NCBI GenBank assembly: GCA_001557505.1
Contig: LSAX01000009.1
Location: forward strand, 1,860,001 to 1,924,000
Origin: Reticulascus tulasneorum
Lineage: Eukaryota > Ascomycota > Sordariomycetes > Glomerellales > Reticulascaceae
Length of the DNA stretch: 64,000 bases
Direction: 5' to 3'
The notes beneath the pieces were generated by a model. It worked only from the letters and a program-made list of their open reading frames with translations, was not told where the DNA came from and did no database searches. Shown here in pieces: positions 46,403-59,404 of the stretch. The position numbers and the translations under genes were made by a program. Positions within the stretch are counted from its first letter, which is position 1. Each line of letters begins with the position of its first letter.

Positions 46403-48978
46403 ATATGCAGCATTTTGGCGGGAGCACTTGCATCTGCAACCACTCGCTGAGGGATGTGTCGGGCCAATCCCACAGAAAGACATCTACCGCCTGACTCGAC
46501 TAGTCTCCCACTCGCAGAGCGTCATTTGCAGATGCGAAATCATGATTTCTCTCACATGCTCAGTCATGCGCACCCCTCCAACCCTCCCAAAGTAATGTAG
46601 GTCTGCCCACCCCAAGTCTGCATTGGGCCGCCTGCCCCATCAACACAGGGAGCAGTGGCCCAATATTACTTACAGTGGGTGGTTGAGTGGGTGGTGTGCG
46701 CAGTGGGTGTGTGCACCGCAGTGACTGTACACAGGCGCATTCCTTCAGGTTCCATCCCGCTTCAGTGCCGGTCCCCCTTCTGTCGCATCCCCTTCATTTC
46801 TTCTTCAATCTTCCTCCCAGAATCACCAAACTTTGTCCCAACGGCACACAGAAAATTGGAAGACCAAACAAGAAATAAGGACGTTTTAGTGCCCGTGTAA
46901 CGCGACCCTCCCGAGAGGCGCTGGAAACCCTCATTGGCCAGTTTCCGCTGCTTCGCTGGCAGACAGGCCTTGGGCCAGCTTTAGTGGACTGACGGGAGAG
47001 AACCACTGGATTCCCATTTCGCCAATCACCACCCAGAAGCGCCTTGTCACAGCACAGGACACGGGTTCGTCACAAATGACGGAGAGCCGCAACCACACAA
47101 AGGGACTCGATCATCGATACAGTGGGCCTGGGGCCTGCGACTGGGCCGCGAGAAGTGGAAAGGAAGGGGGAGATGAGGCTGAAAATGCAAAGTTGCACAA
47201 AGATCTTCAACATCGACTCCAAACCGACGTCGACCGCGCTTTTAAACACAATGGAAACAAAAACTCTTCTGATGGACACATTGTTCGCTTCCTTGACCGC
47301 CCTTTTATACTGCTTTACTCTATGTGGATTTCACCCGCTTTGCCAGAGATCTGCTACATGCACAATGAGCTGGCAGCTTCTCACTGGGGCCCACTCATGT
47401 ACAACCTGTCATTGCCAATGGCTCCCGTCAGTCAAAACGGCACACGTTGGAGATTCGGGTATTTAGCAAGCTCTTCATGCTGTCTAATGCCCTGTTCTGT
47501 TCCAATTTCGTCCTTGTCGAATGGCCGAGGTCGCTTGCAAGTTGCATCGCCTCATCTTGGCCAGGAAATCCACAAACACGCTTCTCAAAGCCATTCAACT
47601 GGTAAGTTGTCTGCTACCATGCGGGCCACTTTTGCATGGCTTCTGTTACGGGACTCTTTCAAAGGTGGGAAATACCGAGACGTGCTAGCCCGTCTGGCGA
47701 CAAACCTGTTAGGCCGCGGTATTCTTTTACCTGGGGCGGTCCCAATCGTAGCCCAAGCCAGCCACCACCGGCCGGCGACTGCATTTCAAGAAATCGGGCA
47801 TGTACAGGCTTGAGGTGAGCTCACGGCGGGAATACTAACAGCGGGAGGCTAGATCTAACGAAAGGGGGGGAAGTCTGTTGGTTGATGCCGTGCCAGAATA
47901 TTGAAACTCTGGGAATGGGACACAAAAAGGTGGCCTGCACCTCGGGTGTATTACTACACAGGCCTAATCCTTAGTGTCGATGGTGAGTTGCCGAAGTGAG
48001 TACCAACTCTTGTAACCGTTACAGAATTTTATAGCATGAGAAGTGCCAGGTACCTAATGAGCTTTTATTCCTTCCAAGAAGACAAGTGCGCGACATTGTT
48101 GAGAGCAGGTTCCGGTGAATTTTGGATGTTCCTGTGCACCTGTCCATCGGGGTCATGGCGAGCAGCGCGCAATGAGCACGGACACCAAAAACAGAAGATA
48201 CGCATCGCAGCCAACATTTGATGTGATTGAGGAGAGACGGGTCAAACGGCTGGATAGTCGGTGGTAGCAGACTTTGGATTACCTTCATTCAGAGACCCAA
48301 ACCGCATTAACACTCCAAATATGCATTTGCACACATTGGATCTCTGACTGTGGGCAAAAATCGCACGCTCTCATTCGTTCCAAAGCCTCCCCTGCTCGAG
48401 TGCCTTCCATTTCTGGGGAAGAAGATCGGAGTTTCGGGTTTAATGTTAATCCACAGCCAATCAGAACGACGTCCGATCTGGACCGTGCGCGTGGTCTCGA
48501 CCTGGTCAAATCGGAGGCACTGTGAGATTGTCTTTCATCCACCTTTCTTCGTGAACAATTAAGCTTGCTTTGCGACGAGCCCTTGGAAGCGATCTCGTGG
48601 GCGAACCCTGGGGAATTTCCGTCGCTCTCTTGGCTCATTACTACTGTGGTATTGGACCGCTCAATTGTGGCTTGATGTTGATCGTACACAATCGGCCAGC
48701 GCCCTACAACGATGCCGGAAATCTTTGGCCCGAATTAACCACTGCGACCTCTTCCTGGCCACCGTTCCTACCCACTTTCCCTCCACAACATTGACTCAGA
48801 ATACATGGGCAGCCGTATTTCGAGTCGCGAAACCCTCTGCCTCTCGACCGAGGGCTACTTCTGACATTTCCCTAAACCTTCAACCTACACACCACATCCG
48901 CATTCCCTCCTTTGATATCTGCCAAAACCTCTAGAAAGCCCCTGCGTCCTCGCTCGTTGGGCGTCCCCCGATAGCTTG

Positions 48979-51900
48979 ATGGAGGATGAAGAGCTTGCGA
49001 CCATGAAGATGGAGGAAGTGAAGCTGGAGGATCCGGCGAAACTGAATGGATCAAGCATAAAAAAGGAAGCACACAGCACAGCGTCGTCCCCCAACGATAG
49101 CAATAATGGATCTAGATCATCCAGTATGTCGCCCGGGGAAAGGAAGGCACGGAGCGATAGTGTATCGACACCCGACGCCGGACAGGCACCCAAGCTATCA
49201 CGAAAGGCCTCTCAGAAGCCTGTCAAGCGAGAGCCAGTACTCTACGATGGACTTCCTGACATGACCGGCGATGCTTGCGAGACATTTCAGGTCATTCCCG
49301 ATTGCCTCTATGGCTCTAAGCACATGGGATCTACCGACAACGATGCCCTTGACTGCGACTGTCGAGACGAATGGCGTAAGTCCCCCGTCCGCCCCTTTTT
49401 CAGCGCTTTTCCGGCTTGCGAAATGCTCGTACCTAACGGGTTTGTTTCCAGAAAATGGCAAAAACTACGCCTGCGGAGAAGATTCCGACTGCATCAATCG
49501 AGCAACGAAAATGGAATGTTCTGTAGGCACGGGCAACTGTAGCGAGGGGTGCCAGAACCAGAGATTTCAACGCAAGCAGTATAGCAACGTTTCAGTAATC
49601 AAGACGGAGAAAAAGGGCTTTGGCCTCCGCGCCAACTCTGATCTGCAAGCTAACGACTTCATATTTGAATACATCGGGGAGGTCATCAACGAGCCTACAT
49701 TCCGACGCCGCATGGTGCAATACGACGATGAGGGCATCAAGCATTTCTATTTCATGTCGCTGACCAAGCACGAATTTGTCGATGCGACTAAGAAAGGTAA
49801 CCTTGGCCGATTCTGCAACCATTCTTGCAACCCGAATTGCTATGTCGATAAATGGGTTGTTGGCGAAAAGCTACGCATGGGCATTTTTGCCGGGCGAAAG
49901 GTCAAGGCTGGTGAAGAATTGGTTTTCAACTACAATGTTGACCGCTATGGAGCCGATCCCCAACCCTGTTACTGTGGTGAAGCAAATTGCACCGGATACA
50001 TCGGTGGCAAGACCCAAACGGAACGAGCCACCAAATTACCTGTTGCGACCGTCGAGGCCCTGGGCATTGACGATGGTGACACGTGGGATACTACGGTCGC
50101 CAAGAAACCACGGAAAAAGAAGCCTGACGAGGATGACGAGGAGTATGTTAACAGCGTACAAGCCCGCAGCCTCGACGAAGATGGTGCACGCAAGGTTATG
50201 GCGACGCTCATGCAGTGCAAGGAGAAATGGATTGCCGTCAAGCTGCTGGAACGAATTCAGCGCTGCCACGACGAGCGGGTCCTCCACTGTGTGATGCGCA
50301 TGCATGCCTACCTGATTCTAAAAACCACGCTAAACACTTTTATCGACGACGACAACGTCGTCCTTCAGGTCCTCAACATTCTTGACAAATTCCCACGATT
50401 GACAAGAAACAAGATACAGGATTCCAAGATTGAAGCGGCAATTGAGGGTCTCACGCATTCCGAGCACGAAGATGTCGCCGCCGAGTCCAAGAGGCTGCTG
50501 GAGGAATGGAGCAAATTGGAGGTGGCCTACAGAATCCGCCGCCGGAAAATCGACCCCAGTGCCCCAACCACCAACTCCTTCGAGGAGAGGCGGAACATTG
50601 ATCGCGAAGAAGAGGTGGTCGCAAAACAAATGACGCCGCTTAGCACTGTCGAAATCCCGAAAGGCCCTCGGAGCAACGTCCCGCAGCGAAACACAAATTT
50701 CCATGGCTTCAACGGCCCTCGGCAGCAGCGAAGACCGCAAAATTTCAACAACTCTATCAGCGGACCACTTCCGGAAGGGTGGTTCACTGCTAAGGATCAA
50801 CGTGGGAATGTCTATTTCTATAACAAGAATGGCTCCACTACTTGGCAGCGACCTACAAAGGCAGCAGCTGAGGGGCCGAAGGCTACTTCGAAAGCTTTGC
50901 AAGAACAGCAGCTGCTGCAGAGTATCATCGACCAGGTAACCAAAGAGCATACCCCAAAGGCATCCGCAGCCCAGACTCCACAACAACCCGAAACTCCGAT
51001 GAAGGAGCCTAGGAAGGAGAAGTGGCGGTCCCTCCCCATCGAGAAGCAGATGAAGATATACGAGAACACGGTACGTCGAGACCCCTGGCCCATCCTATTT
51101 AGACATTTGCTAAGCAGCGCAGCTTTTCCCACATGTGAAGTACGTGCTCGATAAGTACAAGCACAAACTTCCGAAAGAGGATCTGAAGAAGTTTGGAAAG
51201 GACGTCAACAAAAAGTTGGTTTCGTCTGACTATAAGAATAAGCGAGTCGGAGACCCCACCACGCCGCTCGGCTCCAAGCAGTCCAAGAAGGTCAAGCAGT
51301 ACGTCAAGGACTTCCTCGACCGAGCGGTAGTAAAGTTCAAGGAGCATGAGAAGAGAAAGGCCGGGAGGGATGCCAAGGGGAACGGGATTGCAGCAGGGGA
51401 CCCGGAAGCGAGACCTGACCAAGGTCCCAACTCCTCCATGTCTCTCGAAAAGGACGATTCGGTCATGCCAGACGGTGGCGACGATATTGTCCTTAGTGAT
51501 GACGAAGAGGCTGCATCGTCAAGCAGTCCCGAGCGTAAACGTAAGCGTGAGGATGATGCACCGGACTCGCCAGCTATCACACCTTCGGAGGCTCCATCAA
51601 TGAAGCGACTCAAGGAAGATGAGGTAGAAGAGCTTACACCTCCTCCACCGCCGCCACCTCCTCCGGAATCCGCTAGGGATGGCACTCCGGAAGAGGCACT
51701 GACGGAAGAGCAAAAAGCATTGTTGGAGCAGGAAGAGGCTCTTATGAGGGAAAATGAAGAAGCAGAGCGACTTGAAGAAGAGGCTAAGCGTAAAAAGATG
51801 CTAGAGGAAGAGGATGCTCTAGTCCGTGAGAATGACGCAGCCATGCGAGATTTCGAGACAGCGCAGTTTAGGAGTACAGGAGGAAGTACGTCGGAGAGCA

Positions 51901-52013
51901 AAGACCAGCCTAATGGCAAGACAGCAACGGCCGGGGCACCGGATCCGAATGAGGTCGAAATTTTGTCGGACGGCGATAATCTGAACAGAAAACACGAGCT
52001 CCTCGGCCATTAG
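48979..52013 (+). CDS. SET2: Histone H3 lysine-36 methyltransferase Set2
   Basis: Three exons, 48979-49375, 49452-51070 and 51123-52013, encode 968 residues. Domains in order: AWS (about 124-175; [28 protein letters not shown]), SET (about 176-300; [53 protein letters not shown]), post-SET (near 302; [16 protein letters not shown]), WW (about 569-600; [20 protein letters not shown]) and SRI (about 648-770; [20 protein letters not shown]), then an acidic coiled-coil tail. Zinc cysteines and the NHSCNPN cofactor motif are intact. Set2 travels with phosphorylated RNA polymerase II through its SRI domain and methylates H3K36 in transcribed genes, which recruits deacetylases. The start chosen is the first ATG of the frame; a TTG one codon earlier is not needed. 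Confidence 0.97.
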
Positions 52014-52861
52014 TTCCTGGCATGGGCGAATACATGGCTTGAGAACCTGGTCGTTGGTATTGCATTTTACCGGTAAATAGGTTGGCTCTTTTGCCGTGGT
52101 GTACTTTGTATGCATATTGCTTTCGACACCCAGGGCATTATTTCTACTTTGCGATATGGATTTCATGACTGCATGTGGCTATAGCCAAGGGAAAGTCCTG
52201 GCATGTGTGATAAAAATAATGTAACTAATTGGATTTGCGTCTTCAGCCTTGCATGGATCTGGTCTTGGTATGGAAGGGCAGGCGGCATTTATTCCACAAG
52301 AAGGGTTTCCCAATAGGGACGGCGTATTGTATGGCCATGTTCCCAGGAGATAGATACCCTGGTGGCCGGGTAGGCGATGGCAATGAATATAGGGGTGGTT
52401 CGCAAACACAATCCAAGTCAGGAGCCAGTAGATATACGAATCTGAGGCATGCAATTCCTGGGTACACAAGTCGAGGTCTCCCGTCCAATGCCCCGCCAAG
52501 GCTATTCGCGAGAAAGACGCATTTACACAACAGCACGGCATTTGATACTACCGCATTGAGAGTGTTCCAGCTAGGTCCGAGAGTCCTAGTCGAGCCTGGT
52601 TCTCCTTTGCATCTTGAACTGGGTTGTAATGTGCATCTGATTACTCAGATATGGTATCTCGTCTAATGTCTTGGTGCCACGTTAAGTTTTCAACCCATTC
52701 GCCATTGTAAATGCCCTCTGCTGAACGCCTTGCGACTGCGACCTCGTGTGGACGAGCCGCAACACTCTTAGCTGTCTTTGGGACAGTTGTATACCACCTC
52801 TCACAAGCATTGTACCGAAATCGAGTGGCATAGAGCTCAGGCGAGCACCCAATGCCGGACC
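52014..52861. other. Convergent intergenic region
   Basis: This 848 bp region lies between SET2 and the BMT5-like gene 3' ends. Open frames at 52179-52541 (-) and 52229-52666 (+) lack any motif and overlap each other; both look spurious. Confidence 0.55.
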
Positions 52862-53743
52862 TCAATCTTCCCCTGAAGAATTATTTTCATCCTCGTCATC
52901 CTCCCGCCGCCTTTTCTTCCCTGCCTCCAAGGATGACACGTCCCCCTTCCTCACAAACACATAGCTCCTGGAGCTTCTGTCCTCCCCTTTCCATCCACCC
53001 CCGGCCTCTCCCTTCCGACTCTTCACCACGCCGAGCGTCCTCGCATGGTGGTACCCCGGATATGCCGCGGCCTGGAACCGGAAGCTGCGCTCAACCTGCA
53101 GGCCAGAATGCCTCCCCAGATCGCGGATATTCCAAAGGGTATACGGCTCGCCCTCGAACAACGTCACGACTATGGAGCCCGAGGGCGCGAGGGACTGCTG
53201 GGCGGACTTGAAGAAGGCGACAAGCAGCTCTTGGTTGTAGCGAACTTGACGGTTCACGTCCGTGCTCTTGCCGCCGACGTGTGGGAAGTTGAAGATGATG
53301 CGGTTGAAGACGCCGGCGGTCTCTTTCGCGCCCGAGTGGGTGACCTTCTTGGAGACGAAGGGGCGCATGGTGCGGGCATCGGTGCCGTAGAGGACCCTGC
53401 CCGAAGCGCTCGTTATTTTTTCGATGTTGGGGAGGACGTGAGGGTATTTTGCGAGGAGCTCGGCCTGGTTGGCTTCGAGGACGGTGGCTGTTAGGCTCGT
53501 GCAGTTGTGGTTCTCGGTTAGCGAGGCTGCGAAGCTGAGGTCGCCCTCGCCAACGAGGAGGATGTTGTCGTCCGGGGCGAAGGGGATCGTCGGCTCGGCA
53601 AGCTGTGGTGTCTTTGGTTGGGCCTGTGACTGGGCCGACGCGGGCTTCGGCTTCTTGGAGAGCGGGGGAGGGGCATTGGACTTCTTCTTGGAGGGATTGG
53701 CGCCCCGGGGCCCTTGGTGAGCCAGTTTCCGCTTCTTTCCCAT
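52862..53743 (-). CDS. 25S rRNA (uridine-N3)-methyltransferase, BMT5-like
   Basis: A single exon of 293 residues starting at the first ATG, MGKKRKLAHQ, whose basic beginning suits nucleolar import. The Rossmann-type Bmt5 domain (DUF2431) is clear: NILLVGEGDLSFAASLTE is the S-adenosylmethionine-binding loop, LTATVLEANQAELLAKYP follows, FNRIIFNFPHVGGKSTDVNR is the family signature, and GSIVVTLFEGEPYTLWNI and FQAAAYPGYHHARTLG complete it. In yeast Bmt5 makes m3U2634 of 25S rRNA. The frame is open further upstream, but only with non-ATG starts. The C-terminal tail is acidic and basic (KKRRREDDEDEN). No residue loss is evident. Confidence 0.9.
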   Translation of the reverse strand: MGKKRKLAHQGPRGANPSKKKSNAPPPLSKKPKPASAQSQAQPKTPQLAEPTIPFAPDDNILLVGEGDLSFAASLTENHNCTSLTATVLEANQAELLAKYPHVLPNIEKITSASGRVLYGTDARTMRPFVSKKVTHSGAKETAGVFNRIIFNFPHVGGKSTDVNRQVRYNQELLVAFFKSAQQSLAPSGSIVVTLFEGEPYTLWNIRDLGRHSGLQVERSFRFQAAAYPGYHHARTLGVVKSRKGEAGGGWKGEDRSSRSYVFVRKGDVSSLEAGKKRRREDDEDENNSSGED

Positions 53744-56066
53744 GGTCGGCGTTTTCACTGTGGGAGGGCGAGGGGAGTTGGGGCGGCGGACAAGACGGGA
53801 GAGGCTCACGAGCTACCGGCTACCCCACGATTGACGTGTGGGCAGACTTTTTGTAGCGTCCGGCGGGTCGGGAGCAGATGAGGTTAGCCGGGCTGTGGGT
53901 CTAGAGTGGGATTGGCGAAGGTGACTGCGGAGCAGCTGGGTTGGCGCATGTAGCTGGTACTTCTGCCGTGCCTTTTGGCTTCCGTCTTGAAGTGCATGCC
54001 GTGGCGATCAGGACGTGTACAGCAGAGCCCTTTTATTCTTTTTAAATACCGTACAAAAGGAGAAGGAAAAAAATAGCCCTTTTGTTCTCGAAGAAAATCG
54101 AAGAAAATAAGGGCCGCCTCGACTTACTAACTGCTGAATGGGATTGTAGATTCTCGAGGCTCCGTCAAGCTCCTTTCTGAAATGCCTCGAACACACAGAA
54201 AAGGATATGATCATGCGACTTTCGCCTTGGGTGTCCAAACTTGGAGATAGCTGAGCTGACTCGTCATCAGCTATGCATGATATTTCGTCCGGAGTGGGTC
54301 CAGGAATGAAATCCCTTGCCTTGTAGCAAAGGGCACGGAATTCAAGAGAAATAGGTAGACAGAATCATGATGAATCGAGCACATTCCAAAAAGTCTTCCT
54401 TCTGTTCCTTCTGTCGAAGTCTACCGTCGAAGGATCTGTCTGCATTTGAAAATCCCATAAACATCAGAACCCGAAGGCCATATTCTGCCACCAGCGATTT
54501 ACAGGAAACGGCCAGTCATCTGAGCAGCATCAGGAGACGACGGCGTGTCGGACGGGGTTGGGGTCTTTTGAGAGGTCACGGATGGATGAGAAGGAGCACT
54601 GCTATTTTGAATGGAAAAGCACCGGACGATCCGGGCTCTTCTCAAGGGCAAAACGCGTATTGCAGACTTCAGGCGGCAGCATTTTGTGACGCTTGGCCGC
54701 AAACTCATCTCATACGGGGGATTCTTCCAAATTGCCAACGCGTGTTTCCCTTCTCATGGCTCCATCTGGCTCTCTTCGATTCAAATCGGTTCCATTGCGT
54801 ATGAATATATATATAGATAGAATCCAGCCAGCGACTCGTGCTCCGTTCCCCGGGGAGTAATACATGTGTTAGTCTAGCCATGGAAGAAGTCGTCATCCCG
54901 CTACATTGAAGACGGTCGTCGTAAATGTATAGCCCCATGAAGGGAAAAAAACCTCATTAGTTCGAATCGCTTACACCCAGTCTCAGACCGTCAGGATCCG
55001 GAGATCCCTGGAAAGTACCGGAGACTTTGGGAAGCGACAGGGAGCAGAAATTTGCGGCTACCGGATTTTCCCCAGGTCCGGGCCAATGAGAGGGCGCAGA
55101 GGCGAGCCATCTCCTACCAGATTGGTGTAGGCCCCCCCAGCGACTGGCTGTGGCTTGGTGTTGGCACTGTGGCCTCCAGGGATTTTGGGGCGTTTTGTGT
55201 GGTGCGTGGTGCCTGTGCTGGGTTTTTTTCTGAGCTGGTATGGTAGGTCGGAACTGACTGGCTGGCTGGGCCCTGGGGCCGGTATTATTGTTGCAAGTCG
55301 GAAAAAACGATTCCAACAAGTTCAGACCACGCTGATACTTTCATTTTCCTATCCTGAATCCCCCATTCATCGCGAGGATTGGCCGTTGCAAAAATTGAAG
55401 AGCATTGTTCTTCGGTCAATGCGCTCTCCTCCTCTTCTCAATAGCCTTTCCCCTGCCATCGCGTGCCCTCATCGCGAAGGAGAATACCCTGCCCCATTCC
55501 CTTCCCATCTCCTACTATTACGACTACTACCACCACCACTCTTCGCCCTCGCCCTGTTCCCATCCATCCACCATACTCAGCGCCCACTCGCCTTCGTCCA
55601 CTTTCATCAAACCCGGGTCACCAGCAAGATCTCTTCTGGGGCGCCTCTTCCGGCCTCGTTTTACGACGACCGCAATCCTCGTGGCGTCACGTCTCGTCAC
55701 TGACTGATACTGGACGCACCCACTTCTTCGCCCGTCGTCTGCGGTTTGGGTCTTGGCCTTGGCCATCCGAGCTCAGCACCAAAACTCACCCTCCTACTCT
55801 CATTCCCATTCCTTCATCACGGGATTCACTTTTCTGCTCACCATCAGCTTCATCCACGGCGACTGCATTCCTCGTAGATCACATCTCATCATCGGGAGCA
55901 ATTCTTTTTTTTTCTCTTTTCACGCCCTCCTCCTCCGCATAATCTGCCCCCGGCTACCCGCCGTACCATCTCACGCACCCTTACATCAGCTTCTTTTCCT
56001 CTCTCTCTCTCTCTCCGCTACCTGATACCATCCGTCAACATATGATTTGCTCTCCGCGAAATCATC
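53744..56066. other. Divergent intergenic region, BMT5-like gene / 56 kb gene
   Basis: About 2.3 kb. The right part (about 55420-56030) is strongly pyrimidine-rich on the + strand, with a CT run at 55999-56015, as is common in fungal leaders. No supported gene; the open frame at 54367-54804 (+) has no motif. Confidence 0.55.
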
Positions 56067-59000
56067 ATGTCTGATTCGGAGAAAGCGGTCGAGCCGCCTG
56101 CTTCTACTCCCACCCCCAAGCCGACGCCGCGAGGCAAAGGCAGAGGCAAGGGAAAGAAAGCTGCACCGGCCAAGAAAGTCGCCAAGAAGCCAGCCGTCGG
56201 CCGACGTGGTCGAACGAAACAGTTCCCAGATGATAAAGCCCAGGCCGCCTACGAACGTCAACGCGAGCTGAAGGCCGCTTATTCTAATCTTGCGAATGCC
56301 ATCAAGCCTGCTCTGCAGGATTTGGCCGACCGGAATGTTGACAGGCTCAAATCTAATCCCAGCTATTACAAGGATGTTCCAGAGTATCAGGGCTTGCACG
56401 CAGATTTGGACGCCAGACTCGACAACCGGCTCGCAAAACTTGCCACGCAGCACATCTTGGACATGAAGCTATCCGATGATCTCGGCAGACAGCAGCGAGA
56501 ATTACTTGCCACTCAATTCCAGGTACTTTCTTTTTTTTCCCTTGACCTTCTCACCTCGACACGACCTTTCCACTAACTGAAAATTTTACTCCACCAGAAC
56601 GCCTTAGATGATGCCACTGAAGATTTTCTTGATGCTCAGCTTGCGCGCCTTGAAAGGCTTGAGGAACTTCATGACCTTAACCTCCCGATTGACGTAGGTC
56701 TTTGCTATTCAGTGAAACTAATTCGCAATGCTAATACTTCGCCCAGCTCGTTGATAATGATTGGCATTACAAGACCATCTCTGACCATGACGCTTCTGAT
56801 TTTGGACCCTATCTCGAGTTCAATGATCGTGGCGATTACATCCCCTACCCTCATATGTTTCCGGGAACTGCCGGAAACGCATGGTGGCTCGAGTTTATTG
56901 CTGGGTGTAAAGCACAGCAAGCAATCTATCGAGCAAAGCCAGCACCATACCAGCCGAAACGCAAGGCCAAGGATCAGCCAGATGGCCAGCCTTCTGCTAA
57001 GAAGGCAGCCAACGGAGCCGTTTCCTCTGCTGCCGAGCAGGCCGGAGGTGCAAGTGCCGAGCCGGCCGCCGAAATTGATATTGCCCCGGCTCAACATACA
57101 AAAGGTCTTCTGTCAGCACAGCTTATGGAGCCAGCCGACACGCCGATGAATGAGTCCGGAGAGAGCACGCCTACCCCAGACGAGACTCTTCAGCCCACAG
57201 CTACCGGGGACTACATTCCTCTTGAACAGATGATGCCTCCCCTCCCCGTTTCTGCCACCGATGCCGACTTGTATGGCGCTCGTCTTGTCAATGGCCGCGG
57301 AACGAAGGACAAGGGACCCAACAATCGTATCATCATTCCCGCCTCGATGCAGTTTGACGACCTTGACATCGGCTACCGGGACTCCACCAACGATCCCAGC
57401 CGTCGCGCAACTCTACAGAAGCGTGGCAAGTTTCTCAACGGACCGAATACTGCCACCTTCCACTATGATCCCATGCTTTGTGGCGCCGATTCCCGCTACA
57501 ACGAAGAGGGAGATCTCTCTGAGGAGCTGGTTGAAAAGCACCGTGTTCACCCGAAGTACGGAATGTTTCTTCAAGACAGTGTCAACGAAGCAGAGCCACA
57601 CGAGCCTCACGTTTCGGGTTTCAAGCCAACCATATTCCTTACTCCTTCTGGCCAGACGATTCAAACCTCTCGTTCTGTCGGTCCAGCCAAGGTTACCAAG
57701 CGTCTCTTGGAGCTACCTATCCAAAGATCAGTGGGATCAGCACTCAGCGCATTCTGTGCTACTGAGGGGATAGACGAGGAGGACATCGAGCCTCCAGAGA
57801 TCAAAGACCTGAGGGAGATATCCAACGCGATGGCCGCTGCCGGACACGAGAGCCGACTTCTTCAAAGTGCCGAGGAAGCCTTGGAAGAAGAGCTTGCCGC
57901 CGCCGCCGCTGCTGCACTTCCATCGAATGACTCTTCACTCAACGCACAGGGCCTAGATGCAATGCTTCAAGCATGCTTTGCCGTTGATGCCCAGGAACGG
58001 GCCACTGCACCTCCTCCAACCCCTATGAAACCTGCGTCTCGCACTTATGATGCGATTCGAGATGTCTTTGGTGAAGCAGAACCTGGGCCACCGGCTCCTC
58101 ATGCGGAAATCAATACCGTTGCGTTGTCGGCACTAGCCGATGCTTGTGCTGTCCGCCCAAGACACAACGTTCAATCAAGCAACGATCGCCTGCCTATGTC
58201 TCGACCCTTAATCAACGACGCCCGCATGACCGATGCTCCGCCCGTTATGGAATCGGCAATGAGAGCTACGGTTGACGGTGACGATGGTGGCTGGATTCGC
58301 CCGCGCCTGTCTCCAACATTTGCCGAATCTCGCAACCATCAGCTGAGACCGGTGGAGACTTCTTCCTTACGATCGATTGTTCCAGATCAGCGACCTGTTC
58401 AGGCTCCTCTATACTCGTACAACTCCGAATCCCATCCTAGCCAAAACCACTATTCTACAAGGGACCCAGCTCCCGCTCCGCATGACTTCATCCACTCCTC
58501 CTATAACCATAACCAGCCGGCATATATGTCGCAGGTTGCCATGCACGAAGCGCCAGCTCCTCCCACCCAGCATTACCCGGCCAGAATGCCATTCACGATC
58601 CCTCCCCCTCAAGAAAGAGCCTCGCCGTCCCTCCCACCTCTACGACCGAACAGGTCTGGGCCGACACGCCCATTCCACTCCACGGCTATGATGACAATGC
58701 AGCCACTCCTCCCACAACCTGGCCGTAGACAACACACGTTTCAGAGCTACCAGCCGACCCAAGGATACGGCTCGCCTCCAAGTTCGTACCCGGTGCCATT
58801 GGCACCCGCACGAAGCCCGCCCACGTTACAGTTCATTCAACAGCAGGTTGGTATGGGTTCCAACACTCCCACTTCGGGACGTCCCAGGACTGGGAGTGCC
58901 CCGTCAACACCGTCGCAAGGTGGCGGCGGTGGTGGTGCGGGCGCTGGCGCTGGCGGCAACAATAGGTACCCAAAGCTGGCGCCGGCTCCGGTTCCGGCCC

Positions 59001-59404
59001 ACCGGATTGGTTGGCCCCAGGGCCCAGAACTCCGAACTGTCCAATACGATTACAAGGAGAATATCAAGGACTATTCGGCGGTAGAGCCGCCACCGCTCCG
59101 TGGACCTGTTCATATTCGGGGATGGAGCGTCAATAACAATAAGATCCCGCGGGGGATGGGGAATCGGCCCTCCGAAGCTCCTGCTGGTGAGCAGGAGAGG
59201 CGAGATTCCAACTAGGACCAGGAATCCGCCGTGCCAGGTGCCACGATCGCCCCTGCCAACACGCCGATCCTGTCCAGGCTTCGGCCTCGAAAGTCGAAGG
59301 CCGAGCAGCAGTTAATCCCAACTGTGCCCAGCAAGGCCGTCAAGAAAAAGGCCCCGGCTATGCAACCGGTGGCAAAGAGGGCACAGAAGGAAGAGGAGCA
59401 GTAG
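56067..59404 (+). CDS. Conserved-looking nuclear protein of unknown function
   Basis: Four exons, 56067-56522, 56598-56693, 56747-59186 and 59238-59404, give 1052 residues. The N-terminus has an AT-hook-like RGKGRGKGKK and further Lys/Arg/Ala-rich patches, followed by a helical region (AAYERQRELKAAYSNLANAI, then LDARLDNRLAKLATQHILDM). A compact block at about 180-240 reads NDWHYKTISDHDASDFGPYL, then FPGTAGNAWWLEFIAGCKAQ. A second block at about 345-440 includes LQKRGKFLNGPNTATFHYDP. The C-terminal half is Pro/Ser/Gln-rich with GGGGG runs. The tail ends in basic patches (RLRPRKSK, KAVKKKAP). I do not recognise the family; chromatin association is inferred only from the basic motifs. Exon 4 depends on a 51-nt GT-AG intron (59187-59237); without splicing the frame stops at 59215 in the same frame. 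Confidence 0.8.

Larger units (their letters stand above)
44337..48978. other. 4.6 kb gene-free divergent interval, AT-hook gene / SET2
   Basis: No credible gene is seen. A 245-codon frame at 47076-47813 (+) starts with ATG but has no recognisable motif. A + strand pyrimidine-rich tract spans about 45840-46270. GACT repeats occur at 44941-44956 and in a hairpin at 46357-46402. Long 5' leaders for both flanking genes, or a non-coding RNA, are possible. Confidence 0.5.

Noticed and set aside
59213..59215. A nonsense mutation or programmed read-through at TAG in the 56 kb gene
   Set aside because: A canonical 51-nt intron removes the stop and joins the coding-looking tail in frame, which is simpler.
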